A stretch of 64,000 bases of DNA, taken from positions 496,001 through 560,000 of the forward strand of contig JAUIFF010000002.1 in the NCBI GenBank assembly GCA_030429545.1, in the 5' to 3' direction. This document shows positions 7,679 to 17,742 of this stretch, piece after piece; within the stretch, counting starts at the first letter, position 1; every line of letters begins with the position of its first letter. The notes under the pieces are model-generated. The model did not search any database, was not told the DNA's origin, and saw only the letters and a list, made by a program, of their open reading frames with translations. The position numbers and the translations under genes were made by a program. Origin of the DNA: Polyangia bacterium. GTDB taxonomy: Bacteria; Myxococcota_A; Polyangia; Nannocystales; Nannocystaceae.

Positions 7679-10600
7679 TTCTACCTCTTATTTGCAGGAG
7701 TCCATCGACATCAGAAGCGAAGGACTCGGGGCGATACTTGTTGACCGACCACGAAGCGAGACGACCGATTTCCTCTGCGATTCCGGCAAACGGCCTCGAT
7801 TCGTATCTGATGTATGAGAGAATGTCGTCTCGGTATAAAACCCACGTCACGGTGAGATTGTGGGCGGTAAGCGATGGCGTTACCCGGGCCTCGAGCACGA
7901 ACTCCTTGTGCTTGTAGGTGATGACTCCGGTATCGTGTTCACGCCTTAGCGATTCCAACTGGAACTTCGCCAACCCATTTTTGACCCGAAATGGATGGAT
8001 TTCACCTCCCGCCATCACCAGGTAGCGCGACGTTGCAAGGTCAACAGTCGTATCCGACTGGCGCCCCTCGGTGGCGGCGGCCTGGCGAATCACCGCTTTG
8101 ATCGCGTCGCGGGGCGAGGCTCCAACACGGCCGACTTGTACAAGCGCGGGGTAGTCGAGGAAGTACAGGTTGTCGTTGTGTGAGCCGATCACGCCACGGC
8201 CGTAGAAGGCCCGTGTGCCTGTTTCGTCGAATCGGATCAGCGCCTGCGGGTCCGGGAGGATCTGGTGTACCTGCCCTTTGAGCCCACGCATTTTGTAGTC
8301 GATTTTCACGCTCGGGTACCAACTTGTCGAAGCACTCGCCGCGTCGCGTTGCCTGGCGCGTTCCTTCTTTCGCTCGATCATCTTGAGGAGTCTTTCGGAT
8401 GCACTGAGCTCCTCGTCGTCGGTCTGGATGACACTCGTGTTTTGCTGGTCGTCGATGTCCTGCAACTGTTCGAGCGACATCCCGAGGACGGCTTTCACGT
8501 CGGCGGGGTGAATGTTGACCCACGCATGACTCGCCGCCGGATGTTCCTGGTCGGTGACGGTGTATATCCACATTGTTCCCTTGGGCAGCGGCAGCCGCTC
8601 GTGCAGGGTGTCGACCGTTTGCAGCGCAAACAGGTTGCCCGGTGCCTTGTGGGTCTCCTTGGCAACCGTCGCCGTCGAGAGGTCGACTTGTTTCACAGTG
8701 ACGAATTGCCTGTCGTGCGCGACAGGGACAAACGTCTCGGTCTCGGCGGTGATCCGTGCCTTTGACACTCCGTCGACAAGCGCTCGCAGGTTTGCCGAGA
8801 ACATGTCGCGTCGGACATCCACGCGAATCGCCGGGTCGAGCGAGCCGAGCTGGGCGCACACGCGGAACACTCGGGCGTTTGCGTGGCCGAGAGCCTGGGC
8901 TAGCTGTTGGTAGTGCGCGTCAACGTCGTAGTAGAGGTCGTCGAGCCCAGGGACAACTTCGCTGTGAAGCAGCCGGAGCTGTGCTTGCGCGAGTCGATAC
9001 CAGATTGTCATGTACGTGCGGTAGAGCGTGCGCAGGACGTGTTTGCGTAGGTCGTCGGCCGACGTGAACCGACGTGCCTCAATCTCGATGTTGATACCGG
9101 GGCCGAGGTTGACTTTCAGTTCATCCGCGTCGGTAGCCGTGTCGCGGATGCGTTCAAACTCGCGTTTGAGCAGGCCGACGAAACGCTCGGGTTTCATAGC
9201 GAGAATCCGGTTGGAGCATTCGAGTTCGGCAAACGTGAACTTGTTTGCCTCACGGTCAACCACCGACTTTGTCTTGGTCGGCAGCGTCAGCTCTCGACCA
9301 AACCACAACCGGGCGACGAGATTGAGCCGGGTCTCCGCTGCCGAGCACACGGGGGCCCATGTGCGAAACACTTCCCAGGCGGTTTTTGTGGGGGGCAGGA
9401 TCTGACGCTTGAGGTAGTCCGGGACCATCGCGGTGAGCGTGAGCCCGTCGCTGACGGTGAACAGCGGCACCCAGGTCGTCGTGCGCCGCAACGTCGCGGC
9501 AATCCGATCGAGGTTGGTCACCCACTGATGCAGAACCCACGCTTCATGTGCTCGGTGCCAGGTGTCGACATTCTCGACCGCTGCCGCGGTGACACGGTTG
9601 TCGTTGGCTGTCGCTTCCGAGTAACGAGCACCCCGCAGCTGGTCGATGTTCTCGCTGGTCCAGTTTGCGGTGCCATTTTGCCGAAGGCCGACAAACCCAC
9701 CCGGGAGCAGCTCGCCGACTTGCATGTCGTAGCCGTTATGCTCGAGCATCATGCCGGGGTAGAAGGGCGGGATGTTTGTATAGTCACCCACAACCCACTC
9801 CCGGGTCGGGTCGCCATTCCAGAGGTCGTCGGACGCCTGCTTCCACGGCCATGCACGTGCATCGATTTTGTCGAGTGAATCGAGGTAGTCGCGGGCTTCT
9901 TTGCGCAAGCGTTCGGCCTCGGATTCGCTCACGGTCGACGCATGAAGGACACGGCCGGCCGCCTGAGCGAACAATCGCAGCGCTCGTTGGCCTGCTTCCA
10001 GCAGTCGCTTCTGCTCCGCTTCGGCCTCGATCTGCTTTTTGAACTCGAGTGCCTCGGCCTTGTTGCGAGCGGTGAGCATAAACAGCTCGGCTTCGCCGAG
10101 GTCGAGCTGTGCCGCGGGGTTGATCGAACGATCGCCCTCCCGCAGAAACAGCGAGTCACGCCACGAACCTTTCCCGGCCAGGATGTCGAACATGAACCCG
10201 TCAAACGAGTCCTTGGCGAAGTAGAACACGATGTAGATCTGCGGCATCGTGTTTCCGTACCTGTCGATACGGCCACGTCGCTGTTCCATGTCGGCCGGGG
10301 TCCATCGCAGGTCGAGGTTGTGCAGCATGCAGGTTTGCCGCTGGAGATTGACGCCGCGGGTCCCCTTGGAGTTTGTGATCACGACATCGAGCGAGCGCTC
10401 CTCTTCGTCGGAGCCGTTGAACTTGCGGGTAATCTCGCTGACATCGCCGACATACCCGTTGATCACTCCAATTCGCTCGCGCTTGACCCCGTGTTTGACG
10501 AGGACCTCGGTCAGCCATGCGTGGGCGGCCGTGGACTCGACAAACACGATATGGGCACAGGTGAGGTTTTCGGCGATGCGTTCGGCACAGGCTTCAATCT

Positions 10601-13600
10601 TCGCACTCGAGAATGTATGCGGTTTGGGCAGCAGCTTCTCGACTTTGTACATGCCCGACTTCTCCTGGCTCTTCAGGAGGCGTCGCAGTTTCGCTTCGAG
10701 GTCGCTGCGGATCTCGGCGTTTTCATCGTCCGCAATCTTCTTTCTGAGCACGGATTCCGTCAGCATCCACCCCCGGTGCTCGTAGAACTCGAGTGCCTTC
10801 TCGGTGACTTCTTTGCGGGCAAGTCCGCCATAGGCGGTTGACCACGAATAGCCCTCACCACCGAGCAGCTCGTGTACGGTCACTTCTCGCATGCGCGAGA
10901 GTGCGGAGAACACCGAATTCGACTTGCGCTGCTTGAGAGCTTGTTTGGCCCGCTCGCGGTGGAAGTCGTAGATTTCTCGCTGCGCGGGCGACATCTCGAC
11001 TTCGACGAGCAACTCCTCTGAATCGGGGAGCTTGATCCCGGCCTGCTCGTGGCTGACAAAGTTGCCCCACGTAAACAGGATTGTCCGCAGTTCGTTGAGG
11101 TTCTTAAACCCGACAACGGCATCTTCGACCTTGCGCTCGCCCGTCGGCTTCATGGTCCGCTTGGAGTCGATCACCACGTAGCGGCTGAGGAACTGCTCGA
11201 CATCGGTGATACCGACGCGCTCCATGATCTCCGGGTCGATGAAGTGCAGCAGGTTGTAGGGCTCGGCCGGGCTGTTCTCGCCAACAGTGCCAGACAATGC
11301 GAGGATGCCCCCGCCATTCATGCGTACCAGCGCGGCCCGAAAATCTGCCTGCCATCCGCGTTGTGAGCCTTTGTGTGAACCGCCCATGTATTTGGGCATC
11401 CCAAACTCGCGTGGGGCCGGGCTCCACGTGCGGCGAATGTTGCCAGTTTCGTCGTAGACGAGAAAGTCGATACCGAGGTCCGACCACGCGACACCCGGGT
11501 CGTAGACGCGATTTTTGAGCTCGAGTACTTCTTCGACCCACGCCTGGGCACCGTGCTTCATGATGGCGCGGTCGCGTTCGGTGATCTTGTCGTCGCGCTT
11601 GCCTTTGATCTTCTTGCGCTCCAAATACAGGCTCCGCATCATCGCGTCGCGTTGTTGGGCATAAACCGCGAGCTCATTGGCCGAGACCTTGGTGGTGCCG
11701 AGAGATGTGTCGGTCAGCAATACGAGGTCATACAGCCCAGCCTGGAACTTTAACCATTCGTCGCTGCGTTCTTGCGGCGTTGCTGTCTTACTCGTCAGTT
11801 TGCCCTTTTTCTTACCGGACTTACCGATATAGCGTTTGCTCCCAACCACGCCGACACGGTAGTCGGGCAGCACGCGGGCGACCTCGTCGTACCACTGCCA
11901 CACAATCCCCGCGGGCACGACAACCACCGGTCGTTTGATCCAACCCTGTTGACGGCCGAGGGCAATGATTGCCAACGAAGTAAAGGTTTTGCCGGCACCA
12001 ACGGCAAGTGCAAGGATTCCGCCACGGGTCATCACACGCGACTTCACGGCACGGATTTGGTGCGGGCGAAGTTGGATGTTTGGATCCTTGGTCCACCGCT
12101 CGATGTGAATCGGTGTATCGTCAAACTCTGGCAGCACGAACCCTTTGAAGGACCGGTTGTAGGCATTCGTGAGCAGCTCTTGGGCCCCGGGTTCGGTTGC
12201 GATCCACTGGCGGAACTGGTCGAGGTAGTAGATGCCCCACAGTCGTCGGCGAATCGCCGAGGTGATGTTTTTGCCCTCCGCGGCGAGGCTATCGATCTCC
12301 TGGACGATGGCTGCGGGGTACTTGGACTGGTCGAGCGGCGGTTCGCTGTGTGGACTAAAGGACATATGGTTGAGCCACTCGATAACTTGCTGGCTGCCAT
12401 ACTTGCGACCTGTCGAGCCCCGTAGAACACCATCGGTCCGACTCAGCACAATACCCTCGTGGTTCAGGCCGTTGACCAACCACATGCGCACGACCTCGAG
12501 CGGAACCCAGGTGAATCGCGGGTCGACCTCGATGTCGGCAAATACGGCAGGTTTCATCTTGGCGAGCAGGGCTGCCCGTTGGAGTTCGCCCTGTTGGCCC
12601 TCGGGCACGGAGTCGTACTTGTGCCAAAGATCCCCGGAGAGGTATTCCCACTCGGGATAGAGCCGGCCCTCGTGGATCATGTAGCCCTGTTTGAGCAGCT
12701 TTTGCGTGAGGGCAGTTTCCGACTTTGTCCCGCCGAGCGATCGGTGCAGCTCGTGGAGCTTGCTCGGGAGCACGCCTCCCGCAGGCGCAATTTTCTGTGC
12801 AAGCGCAATGAGATCGTTCGAGTCGAGCCCGCGAGTGTTGAGCTCGGGTTCTTCTCGCAGGGCCTCGGCAAGTTCTCCGTTTTTCTCAAACCCGCGTAGC
12901 AGCCCCTGAGCACCTACGTCGCCGGAATTGGCAAGCTGCACCAGCGCAGGCCACTTCCACGGGTTGGGGTAGAGCTCATGCAAGTCACTGAGCCCGGTTT
13001 GCAGCTCTTCCCACGAAACACCATCGGTCTTGCCCCGGGCGACAGCCCCGAGGTAGGCCCGCACGCGTTCGCCCAGCGACACGGCAAACGCAAGGGCTGG
13101 GTCGAGTTCGTCTTGCGTTGTGGTCCGCCTCGTTCGCGGAGGTTTCTCCGGCTCGATCGCACAGTTCACGCACTCGGGCCGGGACACGATTTCGGGGAGC
13201 TTCTCGAGGTCGACCTCGGTCACCACTGTGTAGCGGCCACGGCTGTTTGTCGTCTCTTTGCCGAGGATCTTGTTTGGGTTCTTCTCGAAGTACAGGCCCT
13301 TTACGACGTCGTCATCCCGGGGACTGTCGGCCACGAGCACACCGCCGCGGGATTGCGCCACGACGACATCGACGACCAGGTCCTGCCCGGGAAACAGCCG
13401 CTTTGTCCCTGGGCCTGTCGACGGTAGGCGAAACGCACTCAACAGGTGTACGCGGCGAAACGCGTAGCTGCGCAGGGCGATGTTGTAGTTGGTTGTGCCC
13501 GACATGAACGAGCGCGGCACGACAAACACCGCAATCCCGCAGCGCTTGAGTGCGGCGATCGAGCGCTTGATAAAATATGCATAATCAAATGGTTCGCGGA

Positions 13601-14399
13601 ACCGGTCATCCGGGTCGAGACTCGCGTAGATCCGCGTGCGAGCTTGTGACCCAAACGGTGGGTTAGCGACGACCAGGTCGAACTTGCCGTCACCGTATTC
13701 GCGGTTGTACGCCTCGTAGGGCCCGACGTGAACTGTTGTGTAGGGATGGAGCTTGCGGAGGATCGTCGCCGACACGTGGTTGAGCTCGACGGCGGTCCAG
13801 CGGATCGACAGATCCGGGCGCAGGCGGTTGAACGAGTCGAGGAACCGGCCGACACCCGCGGACGGTTCGAGCGCTTTCACGATCCCGACGTTGTTGGCGA
13901 GCTTGTCTAAAAATGGGGAGATGCGCTCGGCAATTGCATCTGCAACATGTGAAGGCGTGTACCACTCGTGGAGCAGCGCGAGCGAGTCCTGGGTAAACTG
14001 CGGCGGGATGAGGCCCTGGACTTCCTCGAGTGACAGGCCGCCCCAGCCGGTGAATTTGTACAGCTTTGTCGCCGCCGAGCGGCCAATCGTGGCGAGCTGG
14101 AGAGCATCCATTGCCTCTAAGTTGGCGGCCCGTCGCTTGGCCTTGGTAGTTGGTTCGACCGGCCGTTCAAACGTCATGTGCGGGGCGAAGCGGTCGGTCA
14201 TCTTGAGCATCGCCGGTCGGATCTTCGGCGACAAAAACAGGTGGATGATCTGCTTGGCGGACAGCTGGCGAGTCTGCTGTGCCAGCTGGTTTGCGATCGT
14301 GGCGATCACGGTGAATCGCGGGTTGGCGCCGGGGTTGAAACTCCCCACGCGGCGAGGTGGCCACGAGTACAGGTCTTTGAGTATGCGTTGGCCGTCCAT
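7662..14399 (-). CDS. DarB-like giant N6-adenine methylase / SNF2-type helicase (2,245 aa)
   Basis: The N-terminal part is an N6-adenine methyltransferase: ALEPSAGVGRFLDSF (residues 176-190, SAM-binding motif I) and NPPFG (246-250, catalytic motif IV). A superfamily 2 helicase follows: LALAVGAGKTFTSLA near residue 800 (Walker A), a Walker B variant VYDETGN near 980, LSGTVGENSP, and motif VI QRRGRIDRYGN near 1377. The last 870 residues match no family I know. Size and order recall P1 DarB (about 2,250 residues), which travels in the phage head and protects injected DNA from type I restriction, and the strawberry-notch-like proteins of plasmids and ICEs. An anti-restriction role is inference. 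It sits in mid-operon and shares TAATG with the upstream gene. Confidence 0.85.
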   Translation of the reverse strand: MDGQRILKDLYSWPPRRVGSFNPGANPRFTVIATIANQLAQQTRQLSAKQIIHLFLSPKIRPAMLKMTDRFAPHMTFERPVEPTTKAKRRAANLEAMDALQLATIGRSAATKLYKFTGWGGLSLEEVQGLIPPQFTQDSLALLHEWYTPSHVADAIAERISPFLDKLANNVGIVKALEPSAGVGRFLDSFNRLRPDLSIRWTAVELNHVSATILRKLHPYTTVHVGPYEAYNREYGDGKFDLVVANPPFGSQARTRIYASLDPDDRFREPFDYAYFIKRSIAALKRCGIAVFVVPRSFMSGTTNYNIALRSYAFRRVHLLSAFRLPSTGPGTKRLFPGQDLVVDVVVAQSRGGVLVADSPRDDDVVKGLYFEKNPNKILGKETTNSRGRYTVVTEVDLEKLPEIVSRPECVNCAIEPEKPPRTRRTTTQDELDPALAFAVSLGERVRAYLGAVARGKTDGVSWEELQTGLSDLHELYPNPWKWPALVQLANSGDVGAQGLLRGFEKNGELAEALREEPELNTRGLDSNDLIALAQKIAPAGGVLPSKLHELHRSLGGTKSETALTQKLLKQGYMIHEGRLYPEWEYLSGDLWHKYDSVPEGQQGELQRAALLAKMKPAVFADIEVDPRFTWVPLEVVRMWLVNGLNHEGIVLSRTDGVLRGSTGRKYGSQQVIEWLNHMSFSPHSEPPLDQSKYPAAIVQEIDSLAAEGKNITSAIRRRLWGIYYLDQFRQWIATEPGAQELLTNAYNRSFKGFVLPEFDDTPIHIERWTKDPNIQLRPHQIRAVKSRVMTRGGILALAVGAGKTFTSLAIIALGRQQGWIKRPVVVVPAGIVWQWYDEVARVLPDYRVGVVGSKRYIGKSGKKKGKLTSKTATPQERSDEWLKFQAGLYDLVLLTDTSLGTTKVSANELAVYAQQRDAMMRSLYLERKKIKGKRDDKITERDRAIMKHGAQAWVEEVLELKNRVYDPGVAWSDLGIDFLVYDETGNIRRTWSPAPREFGMPKYMGGSHKGSQRGWQADFRAALVRMNGGGILALSGTVGENSPAEPYNLLHFIDPEIMERVGITDVEQFLSRYVVIDSKRTMKPTGERKVEDAVVGFKNLNELRTILFTWGNFVSHEQAGIKLPDSEELLVEVEMSPAQREIYDFHRERAKQALKQRKSNSVFSALSRMREVTVHELLGGEGYSWSTAYGGLARKEVTEKALEFYEHRGWMLTESVLRKKIADDENAEIRSDLEAKLRRLLKSQEKSGMYKVEKLLPKPHTFSSAKIEACAERIAENLTCAHIVFVESTAAHAWLTEVLVKHGVKRERIGVINGYVGDVSEITRKFNGSDEEERSLDVVITNSKGTRGVNLQRQTCMLHNLDLRWTPADMEQRRGRIDRYGNTMPQIYIVFYFAKDSFDGFMFDILAGKGSWRDSLFLREGDRSINPAAQLDLGEAELFMLTARNKAEALEFKKQIEAEAEQKRLLEAGQRALRLFAQAAGRVLHASTVSESEAERLRKEARDYLDSLDKIDARAWPWKQASDDLWNGDPTREWVVGDYTNIPPFYPGMMLEHNGYDMQVGELLPGGFVGLRQNGTANWTSENIDQLRGARYSEATANDNRVTAAAVENVDTWHRAHEAWVLHQWVTNLDRIAATLRRTTTWVPLFTVSDGLTLTAMVPDYLKRQILPPTKTAWEVFRTWAPVCSAAETRLNLVARLWFGRELTLPTKTKSVVDREANKFTFAELECSNRILAMKPERFVGLLKREFERIRDTATDADELKVNLGPGINIEIEARRFTSADDLRKHVLRTLYRTYMTIWYRLAQAQLRLLHSEVVPGLDDLYYDVDAHYQQLAQALGHANARVFRVCAQLGSLDPAIRVDVRRDMFSANLRALVDGVSKARITAETETFVPVAHDRQFVTVKQVDLSTATVAKETHKAPGNLFALQTVDTLHERLPLPKGTMWIYTVTDQEHPAASHAWVNIHPADVKAVLGMSLEQLQDIDDQQNTSVIQTDDEELSASERLLKMIERKKERARQRDAASASTSWYPSVKIDYKMRGLKGQVHQILPDPQALIRFDETGTRAFYGRGVIGSHNDNLYFLDYPALVQVGRVGASPRDAIKAVIRQAAATEGRQSDTTVDLATSRYLVMAGGEIHPFRVKNGLAKFQLESLRREHDTGVITYKHKEFVLEARVTPSLTAHNLTVTWVLYRDDILSYIRYESRPFAGIAEEIGRLASWSVNKYRPESFASDVDGLLQIRGRNGNDR

Positions 14400-15868
14400 T
14401 AGTCCGCCACTACCGGGAGCTCAATCTGAGAGGCAATCTCGCCCGCTTTTTCGAGCAGTTTCTCGATGTCGACGCTGCCGGCATCGACGGTGCCACCATC
14501 ATCGTCGTCATCGACAATCTGGGGTGTTGGTGCTGGGTCAGTCTGTTTTTTCGTCGACTTCTTAGTGACCTTTTTGGTGGTTTTCTTTCGCCTCGTGCGG
14601 GTCTTCTTGGGTTTGGTTTCCTTGGTCTCCTCCTCCTTTTCGGGAGACTTCTCCGCAGCCGTTTTCGACTTGCTCGCGGTCTTCGGTTCGGACTTCGGTT
14701 GCGGATCCTCAGCAGACTTGTCGGCCTTCGGCTCAGCAGATTCGGTTTTCTTGGTGTCCTCGGCTTTGGTTGCCCGCTCGGCCTTCTTTTCGGCGCGCTT
14801 GCGACTCCGTGCATATTCAAAGTCCCGCAGGAACGTCAGCGCGTGGTCGCGGAGTTCTTTGGCCGGGCCACACTGGAGCGGCACGACCTCGCCGAGGCGC
14901 TTGTATTTGCCGTTGTTGCGTAGCTGCAGTTGGCTGGTATTGGGGCCCTCCACGACTTCAAGCTCGAAGTCGTCGTAGGTGGTCGACCATAGGTTTTTGC
15001 CCTTCTTTGTCCACTCGAGGCGGTGAAACGGCGGGACATTGAGTGCAAGTACACGGAGCTTGGGGAGCTCGGTAAACGGTAGGCGTTTTTTGAACCACCC
15101 GATCATCGAGTGTTTTTCGACATACTCGGTGACCCACACTTCCATCGCTTCGTCGAAAGGTGTCCCGGCGCGATTCCACATGCGCACTTCGAGGCGTCGG
15201 TCGCCTGCGGCCACGTAGGTCACGACAGCTGCGTTGACCTCTCGTCGCGTGCGTTTGGGGCGATAGCGGTAGGTCGCGTCGCCGACAGTAATCTTCTCAC
15301 CGACGTACTCGACAAATGCCTCGGCCATCCGCTCGGCGTTGTTTTTGTCGATCTGATTGCTGACGGCATCGTCGACCAGGCGCTGCGAAATCTTGGTTGC
15401 GCAGACTTTGGCCCGACCGACGCTCAACTGCGGGTCGCACTCGTGTTGCTTCTCGCTGCCGGTGACGTGTTTGAAAAACAGACGTGCTTCGCCCTCGACA
15501 TCGCCGATGTACCAAAAGCCAGTCCCGAACACGGCGACATGCGTGGGCCGGTGCTTGCGGGTCTTGCCCCGGGACCAGTTGAGTTGCACCTTCGGCTCGT
15601 GGTTCATCGGCACTGCGGGGCGACTGGGCTCGGCCTGGTGCTCCTCGTCGTGCTCATCTCGCTCCTGCGTTTTTGTGCCGGTGCGGGTCGACGTGTCGGG
15701 ATCGGCGGTCTTTACCTCGACATCGGCCGATTTGCTTGTCGAACCACCGGCGTCCGTTTTGGCGGTGCGAGATTTCCGTTTTGACGCCGTGGGCGACTTC
15801 ACCTCATTGGGCGAACAGTGAATCTGTGTGCCGTCATCGAGTGTAATTACAACTGAAACCACATTCAT
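14399..15868 (-). CDS. Unknown protein with histone H1-like lysine-rich tail
   Basis: The product has 489 residues. A polar, Ser/Thr/Lys-rich segment (residues about 20-90) leads to a folded core from VQLNWSRGKTRKHRPTH through FYARSRK-like basic helices near residue 350. Next come about 100 residues dominated by Lys, Ala, Glu, Thr and Pro (for example KPKKTRTRRKKTTKKVTKK) that resemble a histone H1 tail, and an acidic end with DDDDDGG. The basic tail suggests non-specific DNA binding, for example genome condensation or delivery with the DarB-like protein encoded next. Start and stop are shared with neighbours (TGATG, TAATG). Core not recognised. Confidence 0.55.
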   Translation of the reverse strand: MNVVSVVITLDDGTQIHCSPNEVKSPTASKRKSRTAKTDAGGSTSKSADVEVKTADPDTSTRTGTKTQERDEHDEEHQAEPSRPAVPMNHEPKVQLNWSRGKTRKHRPTHVAVFGTGFWYIGDVEGEARLFFKHVTGSEKQHECDPQLSVGRAKVCATKISQRLVDDAVSNQIDKNNAERMAEAFVEYVGEKITVGDATYRYRPKRTRREVNAAVVTYVAAGDRRLEVRMWNRAGTPFDEAMEVWVTEYVEKHSMIGWFKKRLPFTELPKLRVLALNVPPFHRLEWTKKGKNLWSTTYDDFELEVVEGPNTSQLQLRNNGKYKRLGEVVPLQCGPAKELRDHALTFLRDFEYARSRKRAEKKAERATKAEDTKKTESAEPKADKSAEDPQPKSEPKTASKSKTAAEKSPEKEEETKETKPKKTRTRRKKTTKKVTKKSTKKQTDPAPTPQIVDDDDDGGTVDAGSVDIEKLLEKAGEIASQIELPVVAD

Positions 15869-17742
15869 CAGAAATCTCCATAGCGCTTGAGAAATTTGTA
15901 GAGGAGGTACGACGACGAAACCGCAGCCGCGGCACCTAGCCCCAGGTTCATGCGGCTGCTCGGTGGGTTGTCCGGCACGTCTTGAAACGGCGGGGCGTAG
16001 AACTCAACGACAGCGGGAGGCGGGCCGCTGGGCGGCTCGACGGCTCCGGTCCCGGCCGGCTTCATGCCGAACTTGTTGAGCTTGCCGGCTCCGGCGGCTT
16101 TGAGTTGCTCGTACCAATTTTTGCCGTTGAACTTGTCTTCGCGGGGAACATCGCGGAGCCGGACGGCTGCGAGGGCGGACTGATTGAGCAGCAACTTGCT
16201 GCGCACAAACTTGAGTTCCTCGGCTAGGCCGGGATCGCGGAACGCATCCCACTGCGAGTCGACGTATGCTGATACAACTGTTGTGCGGAGAAACTTCTCC
16301 TGCCGCGCACGCACCTGTTCGAGCAGTTCTTTGAGTCGGCCGTCATACAGCGAGACGAGGCATAACGAGCCGTAGGGCGGAGTGAGCAGTGCTTGGCGTG
16401 GCTCGATTACACAGCCCGAGGTCAGCCCCGTGCCGACGGCGACCATGTCGTCGGGCAATAGCGGCGGGTCGATCTTGCGAAGCTTCTGATTCTGGGGTGT
16501 CCACCCTTTGTCGGTTCGACAGGCCCAGCTGCCGGCGACACATGAGAGCGCGGAGCCGAGGAGAAACTCGGGTCGACCCCGGTCCATCGTTCGGCCGTGG
16601 ACGCTCAAACCGAAGTTTTCCCAGTGGGTCCACTCTTGGCCGTTGACTTTGATGTAGTTGATGGCACCGGCGAAGTACCTGCGCCACAGGTTGTGCAGGC
16701 ACTCGTCGCGGTCGCTATCGGGTGTACCTACATCGACTTTGTACAAGTGCGGCGACCCGTGTTGCTGGGTGGCCATGGCCCAGGCAATGCCGCACAGGCG
16801 CGTGGTCGACTGGTAGAAGTCCCCCACGTCGCGCACGTGGGCACGCTGGACGGGGAAGATGTCGCCGGTCTCGTACCACTTCTCGACCGCATCGCCGATC
16901 GGGTCGAGTGAGACCTGTACGACCGATGTGCAGGAGCCGGTTGCCGGGTTGAAGCCGATTCCGCCGCTCGCCTCAAACCGGGCTGTGTCGATGCCAAATT
17001 CATCCTTCGTGGCAAACCGGTGACCGGGTGCGAACCCGTAGCCGCCGTTTCGCGGGGCACCGACCCACTCGCGCTTCGGGTCGAATCGCGGCGAGAATAG
17101 ATGTGTCCACGAACCTGTTTCGAGTGCGGCGTAAACTTGGCGGACCTGGTACTCGTCGCTGTCACTGCCTGCGGTTTGCAGTGGTGGCATCGACTGGAAC
17201 GCGCGCCGCATCTGGTCTTTGCGTTCCTTTTCTTTCCACTTTTTGCGGCCTGTGAACAGCTTCACGAGGAAGGTTGCAAACCCGATGATCGCAGCAGCGG
17301 CGGCTCCGACTGGGCCCGTGCAGGAGAGCGCCGACATGCCCGCTGCAAACAGTGCACTTGCAACCTTCTGGCCTGCTTTCGAGGAGTCGGTGAGGAGCGG
17401 GACCACGAGATCGGTGGCCACCGATAGGCCAATGGCCTGGGGCTCCATGACGTTGGCAAGGGCATCCTCGAGGTTCGTCAAAATCCCGGTGCTCGCCGAG
17501 TGCTCGATCTCGGTGACCAAAAACCGCATCCCGTGTTGCGCCAAGCTGTGAAGCTCGCGAAGCCCTGCGGAGTTGGCTTGCTGCTGCATGTCAGGGCCGG
17601 TCCCGATCATCTTCTCGGGCCACACAGACGGATCGACGATCCCGTCGATAAGCACCTGGTGATTCGGCATACGCGAGGTCCACACTTCATCGAGGTGACC
17701 GAAAAGTGTGGTCCATTGCGCAGAGTGTCGTTTGACCATCAT
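15868..17742 (-). CDS. Large membrane protein with central and C-terminal helices (624 aa)
   Basis: The start is placed at ATG 17742, in an ATGA overlap with the upstream gene. Near residues 140-180 there is a hydrophobic run (ALSCTGPVGAAAAAIIGFA, then TFLVKLFTGRKKWKEKE) followed by a basic face. The protein ends with a proline-rich linker (PPSGPPPAVVEFYAPPF) and a second helix (LGLGAAAAVSSSYLLYKFL). Between them lies a long soluble region with several Cys (SGCVIEPRQ, GSWACRTDKG, TRLCGIAWAM). A pore-like or membrane-bridging structural protein is possible. No family recognised. Confidence 0.55.
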   Translation of the reverse strand: MMVKRHSAQWTTLFGHLDEVWTSRMPNHQVLIDGIVDPSVWPEKMIGTGPDMQQQANSAGLRELHSLAQHGMRFLVTEIEHSASTGILTNLEDALANVMEPQAIGLSVATDLVVPLLTDSSKAGQKVASALFAAGMSALSCTGPVGAAAAAIIGFATFLVKLFTGRKKWKEKERKDQMRRAFQSMPPLQTAGSDSDEYQVRQVYAALETGSWTHLFSPRFDPKREWVGAPRNGGYGFAPGHRFATKDEFGIDTARFEASGGIGFNPATGSCTSVVQVSLDPIGDAVEKWYETGDIFPVQRAHVRDVGDFYQSTTRLCGIAWAMATQQHGSPHLYKVDVGTPDSDRDECLHNLWRRYFAGAINYIKVNGQEWTHWENFGLSVHGRTMDRGRPEFLLGSALSCVAGSWACRTDKGWTPQNQKLRKIDPPLLPDDMVAVGTGLTSGCVIEPRQALLTPPYGSLCLVSLYDGRLKELLEQVRARQEKFLRTTVVSAYVDSQWDAFRDPGLAEELKFVRSKLLLNQSALAAVRLRDVPREDKFNGKNWYEQLKAAGAGKLNKFGMKPAGTGAVEPPSGPPPAVVEFYAPPFQDVPDNPPSSRMNLGLGAAAAVSSSYLLYKFLKRYGDF

